From assembly GCA_014804915.1 (NCBI GenBank), contig JAAUYW010000134.1:1-11457 (forward strand): a DNA stretch of 11,457 nt. The letters run 5' to 3'. The DNA is from Desulfovibrio sp. GTDB lineage: Bacteria > Desulfobacterota > Desulfovibrionia > Desulfovibrionales > Desulfovibrionaceae. Shown here in pieces: positions 6,117 through 11,457 of this stretch. Numbering within the stretch: the stretch's first letter is position 1; each line of letters starts with the position of its first letter. A program made the position numbers and the translations under genes. The notes under the pieces are model-generated. The model made no database searches, was not told the DNA's origin, and worked only from the letters and a program-made list of their open reading frames with translations.

Positions 6117-6144
6117 TTGACGGCAAAAGGGGGCTAATTATTTT
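6117..6144 (+). promoter_or_regulatory. Candidate sigma70 promoter of htpG
   Basis: TTGACG (6117-6122, five of six matches to -35) is followed after 16 nt by TATTTT (6139-6144, four of six matches to -10), about 55 nt upstream of the htpG ATG. I looked for a CIRCE repeat and for a sigma32-type CCCCAT -10 near the preceding CTTGA and saw neither, so heat control, if present, is not evident from known motifs. The rest of the 241-nt divergent region (5958-6198) contains only GC-rich dyads such as GCGGCCATTCCGC with no clear role. Confidence 0.4.
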
Positions 6145-6198
6145 AAGAACAGGCCGGCAGTGCTGTTGCAGGCCATGTCAACCCTATTGGAGGAGCCT

Positions 6199-8139
6199 AT
6201 GCCCGAATCCGGTGAAAACCAGCAGGAATTTCGCGCTGAAGTACGCAAGGTCCTGAATATTCTTACCCATTCCCTATATACAAACCGCGAGATTTTTCTG
6301 CGCGAGCTTATTTCCAACGCGTCGGACGCGCTTGACAAGCTGCGCTACCGCATCAACAAGGGCGAGAAGCCGCGCCATGAGGATATGGCGCTTGAAATCC
6401 GCATCAGTCTTGACAAGGATACCAAAACCCTGACCATCGCGGATACCGGCCTTGGCATGACTGCCGAAGAGCTGGCCGAGAATCTTGGCACGATCGCCAA
6501 ATCCGGCTCCGAGCAGTTTCTCGCGGATCTGGCCACCGCCTCCGGCCAGAACAGCGAGGAGGCCGCGACTGCGGATGCGGCCAATATTATCGGCCGTTTT
6601 GGCGTGGGCTTTTATTCCGTGTTCATGGTGGCCAAAAAGGTTGAAGTAACCTCGCGGCCCGCTTTTGGAGAGGGCGATCCGGCAGCCAATGTCTGGACCA
6701 GCGATGGCCTTGGCACTTTCAGCGTAAGGCAGTCGGATGGGGAAAAACCGGAGCGGGGCACAATCATCAAGGCCTACCTCAAGGATGATGCCGATGAGTT
6801 TGCGGAAAAATACCGCATTGAATCCATCATCCGCAAGCACTCGGCCTTTATTCCCTTCCCCATCTTTGTGGATGGCGACCAGGTGAACACCCAGGCCGCA
6901 ATCTGGCGCGAGCCCAAAAGCGCGGTCAGTCAGGAGCAGTACGACAATTTCTACAAGGCGATCACCTACGACCACAAAAATCCGCTTGACCGCCAGCACA
7001 TTTCAGTTGACGTGCCCGTGCAGTTCACGGCCCTGCTTTACACGCCTGATGACGCGGTCGAGTTTTTCGGCGCGGAGCGCGATAACTACGGGCTTGACCT
7101 TTACGCAAGGCGCGTGCTGATTCAGCACCGCAACCAGGATCTCATTCCCGAATATCTCGCCTTCCTCAAGGGCGTTGTTGATACCGAAGACCTGCCGCTC
7201 AATATTTCGCGCGAAACGTTGCAGGAAAATGTGGTGCTGCGCAAGATCAATCAGGTCATCACAAAGCAGAGCCTGTCCCATCTTGAGAAAATGGCCGAGG
7301 AAGAGCCGGAGAAGTACGACCGCTTCTGGCATTTGCATGGCAAGGTGTTCAAGCTTGGCTATCGCGACTATCCCAACCGCGAGCGGGTTACGGCGCTGCT
7401 GCGCTTCAACTCCTCCGCACTTGGCGATTCCGAGGCCCTGACCAGCCTGGATCAGTACATGACGCGCGCTCCCGAGGCGCAGAAGACATTCTGGTATGTC
7501 ACGGCGCCGAATCGCGAGGCCGCGCGCCTGAATCCGCATATGGAGATTTTCCGCAAAAAGGGCATTGAGGTTCTCTTCCTGTACGAGCCTGTTGACGAGT
7601 TTGTGATGGAAGGTCTGGGCAAGTACAAGGACTGGGATTTCAAGTCGATTGAAAACGCGCCGGCGGACGCGCTCTCCCAGTTTGAGGACAAGGAAAAGGC
7701 GGCCGAGACCGCGGCGCCGCTGTCAGAGGATGATGTCAGCGCGTTTGACGGCCTGCTTGGGAAAATGAAGGAAATTCTTGGCGACAAGGTCAAGGAAGTG
7801 AAAGTTTCGCAGCGCCTGGCGGACAGCCCGGCCGTGCTGGTTTCGCCAGACGGCGGCATGACTTCCTCCATGGAAAAGCTGTTCAAGGCAATGCAGCAGG
7901 ACGAGAGCCTGCCAGTCAAGGTTCTGGAAGTGAATCGCGACAATCCCCTTTTGCGCGACATGCTTGCGATTTACAAGGCGGACAACAATGACCGCATTCT
8001 TGCGGAAATGACGCAGTCGCTTTTTGATTCCTGCATGCTGCTCGACGGCTACCTCAAGGATCCGCAGGCCCTGGCCCAGCGCATGAATGAAATGCTGACG
8101 CAATCGGCCCGCTGGTACACGGAAATCCGCAAAATCTAG
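6199..8139 (+). CDS. htpG: Molecular chaperone HtpG (Hsp90)
   Basis: A 646-residue bacterial Hsp90, slightly longer than E. coli HtpG (624). It is an ATP-driven dimeric cytoplasmic chaperone that remodels client proteins with DnaK. The N-terminal GHKL ATPase domain (1 to about 235) shows REIFLRELISNASDALDK with the catalytic Glu at 36 and Asn at 40, DTGLGMT from Asp 82, GTIAKSGSEQF and GRFGVGFYSVFMVA. The middle domain carries LYARRVLIQ and LPLNISRETLQEN with the Arg of the ATP-contacting loop. The C-terminal dimerisation region ends QSARWYTEIRKI. The lid loop has a short acidic insertion (ASGQNSEEAATADAA). ATG at 6199 has a GGAGGAG Shine-Dalgarno; the frame extends to 6160 and an ATG at 6175 exists, but both lack a site. 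It is transcribed alone, with its own terminator, and diverges from the TSUP cluster. Confidence 0.97.
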   Translation: MPESGENQQEFRAEVRKVLNILTHSLYTNREIFLRELISNASDALDKLRYRINKGEKPRHEDMALEIRISLDKDTKTLTIADTGLGMTAEELAENLGTIAKSGSEQFLADLATASGQNSEEAATADAANIIGRFGVGFYSVFMVAKKVEVTSRPAFGEGDPAANVWTSDGLGTFSVRQSDGEKPERGTIIKAYLKDDADEFAEKYRIESIIRKHSAFIPFPIFVDGDQVNTQAAIWREPKSAVSQEQYDNFYKAITYDHKNPLDRQHISVDVPVQFTALLYTPDDAVEFFGAERDNYGLDLYARRVLIQHRNQDLIPEYLAFLKGVVDTEDLPLNISRETLQENVVLRKINQVITKQSLSHLEKMAEEEPEKYDRFWHLHGKVFKLGYRDYPNRERVTALLRFNSSALGDSEALTSLDQYMTRAPEAQKTFWYVTAPNREAARLNPHMEIFRKKGIEVLFLYEPVDEFVMEGLGKYKDWDFKSIENAPADALSQFEDKEKAAETAAPLSEDDVSAFDGLLGKMKEILGDKVKEVKVSQRLADSPAVLVSPDGGMTSSMEKLFKAMQQDESLPVKVLEVNRDNPLLRDMLAIYKADNNDRILAEMTQSLFDSCMLLDGYLKDPQALAQRMNEMLTQSARWYTEIRKI

Positions 8140-8163
8140 CTCCGGCTGCCAGGAGCGTTTTCC

Positions 8164-8188
8164 AGGCCCGCGCAAGCGGGCCTTTTTT
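8164..8188 (+). terminator. Rho-independent terminator of htpG
   Basis: AGGCCCGC (8164-8171) and GCGGGCCT (8176-8183) form a perfect 8-bp stem around a GCAA tetraloop, followed by a run of six T (8183-8188). It begins 24 nt after the htpG stop codon. A stable GC stem, a tetraloop and a U-tract make this a textbook intrinsic terminator. Confidence 0.93.
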
Positions 8189-8422
8189 GCGCCTGCCGGG
8201 TTTTTCCGCAAGCCTGTATTGCCAGGCTCTCCCGCGCGGCAGCTTGTTTAACAACGAAAATTGCATTAAATTTTTCCGGAAGCCGCTTCTTTTTCCCCTG
8301 GCGCCTGCGGAGCCTGCCTTGCGCAATGGCCTCCCTGTCCTTGCCGTCAGGCGAATCGCCCTTTTCAGGAGGAAGGAGCCGCGAATTCCTGATTGTCTTT
8401 TTTTTCACAACTGGAGCGGGGC
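8189..8422 (+). other. Leader region of the Kef-type antiporter gene
   Basis: This 234-nt gap has no supportable gene. A weak promoter-like pair is TTGTTT at about 8244 with TAAATT 17 nt later, in the only AT-rich patch. Downstream, TCAGGA (8365) and TCCTGA (8387) can pair around a purine-rich AGGAGGAAGGAG-like stretch that resembles a ribosome site but has no start codon at the right distance. I see no recognisable riboswitch, although a potassium- or nucleotide-sensing leader cannot be excluded by eye. Confidence 0.3.
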
Positions 8423-10420
8423 ATGGAAGCAGCCTTTTTGTTCGAAATCGTAATCATTTTCCTGCTCTCCATTGCCGTTACCCTCATTTGCGGCAAGCTC
8501 AGGCTGCCAGCCACTGTCGGCTTTTTGCTGACTGGCGTGATTTGCGGCCCCTCCTGCCTCCGCCTGGTCCAGGATCATGAAGCCATTGACCAGATTGCGG
8601 AAATTGGCGTGGCCATGCTGCTTTTCACAATTGGCATGGAGCTTTCCGGCGAGGCGCTCAACAGGCTCAAGCGGCCCGTGTTTCTGGGCGGCGCGCTCCA
8701 GATTGGCCTGACCATCGCGGCTGTCTGCGGGGTTTCCCTGCTTGCCGGCATCAGCTGGCGCCAGGGCGTGTTCTGGGGCTGCCTGGTCGCGCTCTCCTCC
8801 TCGGCCATTGTCCTGCGCATTCTGCAGGAAAAAGGCCAGGGCGCCACCCCGACCGGCCGCCTGACTCTCGCCATCCTTGTTTTTCAGGATATCATGGTCG
8901 CGCCCATGCTGCTCGGCGTGCCGCTTCTGGCAGGCACCCTTGAACTGACCTGGAACCAGGCCCTGACTTCGCTGCTCCTGGTGGCCGGCTCCCTGGGCGC
9001 TGTGTTCGTGTTCGCGCATTTTGGCCTCAACCGCCTTATGGAAGCCGTCATGCGCGCCAGAACGCGCGAAATTCTGCTGCTCACCACGCTTGGGCTCTGC
9101 CTTGGCATGGCGCTTCTCACCAGCGCTCTCGGCCTCTCCCTTTCCCTGGGCGCGTTCCTTGCCGGCCTCCTCCTCGCCCGCTCGCCCTATTCCATGAGCG
9201 TCATCAGCGGCATACTACCTTATCGCGACGTATTCATGAGCCTGTTTTTCATTTCAGTCGGCATGATGCTCAATCTGGGCTATTTTGGCCAGCATTTTGT
9301 CCTGATCATCGCCTGCACCGTCGTTTTCGTAGTGCTGAAAACCCTGCTTACGCTGCCAGCCGTGCTGGTTCAGGGCTATCCCCTGAAAGTGGCTGTCATT
9401 ACTGCCATGTATCTGGCCCAGGTTGGCGAATTTTCCTTTGTGCTGGCGGCGCAGGGCCTGCAGGCAGGGCTGTTTGACATGGACAGCTACCAGACCTTTC
9501 TGGCTGTCAGCGTGCTGACCATGATGCTCACTCCAGGCATGATCGCCGCGGCCCCGAAAATCGCGGCCCGCTTCGGCGGCCATTCCCTGCCGCCTGCCCA
9601 GGCCGCTCCGGAAAAATCCGGCCTTGAGGACCATCTTGTCATCATCGGCTTTGGCATCAGCGGCAAGCATCTTGCGCATGTCGCCAAAGAATCGGGCATT
9701 CCGTACGAAATTCTCGAGATGAATCCCGTTACCGTCAACCGCTACCGCGGCAAGGAGCCAATTTCGCATGGCGACGCCTCGCAGCCGGTTGTGCTGGAGC
9801 ACCTGGGCGTGCCCAGGGCGCGGGCAATGGCGATTGTAATTTCAGACCCGGCGGCAGTGCGCAACATCACTGTGGAGGCCCGCAAGCTCAATCCGAATCT
9901 CTATATTGTCGCGCGCACGCGCTTTGTAACCGAAATCGGTCCGCTGCACCGCCTTGGCGCCAATGACGTGGTTGCGGAGGAATTCGAAAGCTCGATTGAG
10001 GTTTTCAGCCATGTCCTGAGCCAGTATCTTGTGCCCAGGCAGGATATCGAGGCCTTTGCCTCGCATTTGCGCCTTGCCAATTACAGGATGATTCGCCGGA
10101 TGAGCGCGGCTGTCGATTCTCTCGGCGAAGTGGCAGGCAGGCTGCCGGATATGGGCGTGCAGGCCCTGCGCCTTGAGCCAGGCTCCCGCTTCTGCGACGT
10201 AACCCTGGCAAACAGCGATATCCGGCCCAGATATGGCCTGACTGTGGTTGCGATAATGCGCAATGGCCAGATAATGGCCTCGCCAGGCCCGGAAACCCGC
10301 CTTGAAGCAGGGGATGTCGTCTATCTTTTTGGCAAAAAGGAAAAGTTTCATGCCATTCGCGCGCTTTTTTCCGGCCCTGGCGGGGAGCGGCTGCCAGAGC
10401 AGGCGCTAGAGGCGCAGTAA
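8423..10420 (+). CDS. Kef-type CPA2 cation:proton antiporter with RCK module
   Basis: A 665-residue inner-membrane K+ (or Na+)/H+ antiporter. Residues 1 to about 385 form the CPA2 transport domain of some 12-13 helices, including TIGMELSG, SSSAIVLRILQEKG and VFQDIMVAPMLL with Gln155-Asp156 where Na+/H+ members have Asp-Asp and KefC has Gln-Asp. At 402-520 is a TrkA-N/RCK Rossmann domain: DHLVIIGFGISGKHL (GxGxxG), LEMN with the ribose-binding acid, and HGDASQPVVLEHLGV. From about 578 to 645 is a TrkA-C domain ending GDVVYLFGKKEKF. The loop after LAGLLLARSPY lacks the acidic glutathione-gating sequence of KefB/KefC, so the protein is closer to the ungated YbaL type; nucleotide control through the RCK is likely. 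ATG at 8423 has GGAG 6 nt upstream; a TTG at 8393 would add ten residues without a good site. No KefF/KefG ancillary gene is adjacent. Confidence 0.93.
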   Translation: MEAAFLFEIVIIFLLSIAVTLICGKLRLPATVGFLLTGVICGPSCLRLVQDHEAIDQIAEIGVAMLLFTIGMELSGEALNRLKRPVFLGGALQIGLTIAAVCGVSLLAGISWRQGVFWGCLVALSSSAIVLRILQEKGQGATPTGRLTLAILVFQDIMVAPMLLGVPLLAGTLELTWNQALTSLLLVAGSLGAVFVFAHFGLNRLMEAVMRARTREILLLTTLGLCLGMALLTSALGLSLSLGAFLAGLLLARSPYSMSVISGILPYRDVFMSLFFISVGMMLNLGYFGQHFVLIIACTVVFVVLKTLLTLPAVLVQGYPLKVAVITAMYLAQVGEFSFVLAAQGLQAGLFDMDSYQTFLAVSVLTMMLTPGMIAAAPKIAARFGGHSLPPAQAAPEKSGLEDHLVIIGFGISGKHLAHVAKESGIPYEILEMNPVTVNRYRGKEPISHGDASQPVVLEHLGVPRARAMAIVISDPAAVRNITVEARKLNPNLYIVARTRFVTEIGPLHRLGANDVVAEEFESSIEVFSHVLSQYLVPRQDIEAFASHLRLANYRMIRRMSAAVDSLGEVAGRLPDMGVQALRLEPGSRFCDVTLANSDIRPRYGLTVVAIMRNGQIMASPGPETRLEAGDVVYLFGKKEKFHAIRALFSGPGGERLPEQALEAQ

Positions 10421-10424
10421 AAAA

Positions 10425-10440
10425 GTAAAAATTTTTTTAC
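10425..10440 (+). terminator. AT-rich inverted repeat after the antiporter gene
   Basis: GTAAAAA (10425-10431) and TTTTTAC (10434-10440) are reverse complements separated by TT, directly after the antiporter TAA. Realistically about 6 bp could pair around a 4-nt loop. The hairpin has almost no GC and no separate U-run, so it would be a weak terminator at best; it may simply be an AT-rich spacer. Confidence 0.25.
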
Positions 10441-10524
10441 GAGATAACTAGCTGAAATATGTGGAAGAAAATACTGGCAGTTGCCTTCGGTACAAATTTT
10501 TTTCCGGTTTTGGGCTTTTGAGTG

Positions 10525-10559
10525 TTGACATCAGGGCTTACGCGGGCTAGTTATTAGCC
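10525..10559 (+). promoter_or_regulatory. Candidate promoter and dyad upstream of the porin
   Basis: A perfect -35 TTGACA lies at 10525-10530. At the 17-nt distance the sequence is TAGTTA (10548-10553), a poor -10, so either spacing differs (TATTAG at 10552-10557 is 21 nt away) or an activator is needed. The -10 region coincides with a dyad, GGCTA (10545-10549) and TAGCC (10555-10559) around GTTAT, which could be an operator. The untranslated leader to the ATG would be about 90 nt and contains a second short dyad, ATTGC-CGGG-GCAAT (10612-10625). Confidence 0.4.
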
Positions 10560-10648
10560 ACAGGGCAATTAGCTTTCAGGATAGGAAACAGGGGACCTGG
10601 AGGCGCAGGGAATTGCCGGGGCAATATTTCAGCAAAAGGAAGATTGAG

Positions 10649-11457
10649 ATGAAAAAACTAGCTACGCTTCTTTTGGCGGCAGGGCTTGTCTTTGGGGTGA
10701 CAACCGGCGCCAATGCTATTGATTTCAAGGCCAAGGGCCAGTGGATCATGTCTTTTGACTATGGCCAGAATGGCGCCTTTGTCGGCAAGTATAACAACAA
10801 GACTCCCACTGGCTGGGGCCTGAGCAACCAGGATGACTTTGAAGCCCGCCAGCGCGTTCGTCTGCAACTCGATGCCGTCGCTTCCGAGAGCCTGTCCGGC
10901 ACAGTCTATTTTGAAATTGGCGAGAATTTCTGGGGCCAGAATTCCAGCGGCGGCGCGATCGGCGCTGACAGCAATAGCGTCATTAAACTGAAGAATGCCT
11001 ATATCGACTGGATGATTCCCGAAACCGAAGTCAAGGTGCGCATGGGCATCCAGAACATCACCACGCCTGCCTACGCATCCGGCAACTCCGTGCTCAACGA
11101 TGACGTGGCCGGCATCGTGGTGTCCGCGCCAATCAACGAGAATGTCGGCATAACCGCTTTCTGGGCCCGTCCCTACAATGACAACTACACTGATGCTGCC
11201 AATTCCTACAGGAACAGCTATCTGGACAACTTTGATCTGGGTGGCCTGCTCATTCCGCTGACATTCGATGGCATCAAATTCACCCCCTGGGGAATGTACG
11301 GCGCCATTGGTCCGAACACTTTCGGCAAGGATAATAACCAGTTTGGCAATTTTGCGAACCTGGGCGCTGGCAGGAACTATGTCCGCTCCGGCCTGTTCCC
11401 GGTAGGCGGCTCCCGCCACAAGGACTTCTCGCCCAAATACAAGAACCTGTCCAATTA
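10649..11457 (+). CDS. Outer-membrane trimeric porin, N-terminal part (3' end outside window)
   Basis: The frame starts at ATG 10649 (AAAGGA upstream) and stays open for 269 codons to the window edge. Residues 1-23 are a signal peptide (MKKLATLLLAAGLVFGVTTG, cleavage after ANA). The mature protein begins IDFKAKGQWIMSFDYGQN and shows repeated amphipathic strands with aromatic girdle residues (GTVYFEIGENFWGQN, NAYIDWMIPETEVKVRMGIQ, VGITAFWARPYND), which is typical of a 16-stranded porin. The start pattern matches the major trimeric porins of Desulfovibrionaceae, usually about 450-500 residues, so roughly half is present. It would pass small hydrophilic solutes across the outer membrane; substrate is unknown. 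The fragment at 1-216 may be a paralogue. A 762-nt open frame on the opposite strand is an antisense shadow. Confidence 0.9.
   Translation, partial: MKKLATLLLAAGLVFGVTTGANAIDFKAKGQWIMSFDYGQNGAFVGKYNNKTPTGWGLSNQDDFEARQRVRLQLDAVASESLSGTVYFEIGENFWGQNSSGGAIGADSNSVIKLKNAYIDWMIPETEVKVRMGIQNITTPAYASGNSVLNDDVAGIVVSAPINENVGITAFWARPYNDNYTDAANSYRNSYLDNFDLGGLLIPLTFDGIKFTPWGMYGAIGPNTFGKDNNQFGNFANLGAGRNYVRSGLFPVGGSRHKDFSPKYKNLSN

Noticed and set aside
5958-6198. Heat-shock control of htpG by CIRCE or sigma32
   Set aside because: No TTAGCACTC/GAGTGCTAA repeat and no CCCCAT-type -10 was found; only a sigma70-like pair is visible.
6274-6999. 241-codon minus-strand frame inside htpG
   Set aside because: Antisense shadow of the Hsp90 ATPase domain, without ribosome site or domain.
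8393-8422. Upstream TTG start for the antiporter
   Set aside because: The purine-rich ribosome-like site is about 14 nt away, too far, whereas ATG 8423 has GGAG at 6 nt and begins directly before the first membrane helix.
10658-11419. 253-codon open frame on the minus strand
   Set aside because: Antisense to the porin, whose signal peptide, beta-strand pattern and ribosome site are clear. The porin frame is open to the window edge.
1-11457. CRISPR arrays, tRNA or rRNA genes, insertion sequences, phage or defence genes
   Set aside because: Read on both strands; no regularly spaced repeats, tRNA cloverleaf, transposase or known defence domain was recognised.

Overview
The window looks like chromosomal DNA of a Gram-negative sulfate-reducing bacterium, most likely of the Desulfovibrionaceae. 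The support is: (1) porin fragments at both edges that resemble the large trimeric outer-membrane porins abundant in that family; (2) a TauE/SafE-type (TSUP) sulfur-anion permease clustered with a small exported membrane protein and a lipoprotein resembling a Desulfovibrio-type family (DUF4881, recalled from memory); (3) moderately GC-rich, dense coding. The taxonomic call is inference; no rRNA or other decisive marker is present.

Layout. 1-216 (+) is the C-terminal end of a porin. From 3464 down to 243 (-) runs a tight five-gene cluster: two tandem exported RsiV/DUF3298-like paralogues, a Trm112-like zinc-ribbon protein, the phosphodiesterase YfcE and the nucleotide pyrophosphatase Maf. The last four genes overlap or abut in sequence (23, 13 and 1 nt overlaps), which suggests translational coupling. 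From 5957 down to 3597 (-) lies a second cluster: a small exported membrane protein, the TSUP permease, a lipoprotein whose +2 residue is Asp (predicted to stay on the inner membrane), a strong 11-bp hairpin, and a small two-helix membrane protein. This second cluster diverges from htpG (6199-8139, +), an Hsp90 gene ending in a clear rho-independent terminator. Next comes a Kef-type CPA2 cation:proton antiporter with a C-terminal RCK (NAD-binding plus TrkA-C) module (8423-10420, +). At the right edge a second porin starts at 10649 and runs off the window.

How the genes relate. The permease cluster is probably one transport unit for a sulfur-containing or related anion, with envelope-located accessory proteins. 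The Maf/YfcE/Trm112 genes are housekeeping functions riding behind the two RsiV-like envelope proteins. HtpG and the antiporter are separate single-gene units. No tRNA, rRNA, CRISPR, insertion sequence or phage gene was seen. I did not find a clearly novel defence or mobile system; the least explained items are the tandem RsiV-like pair, the TSUP accessory proteins and the hairpin between the last two genes of that cluster.
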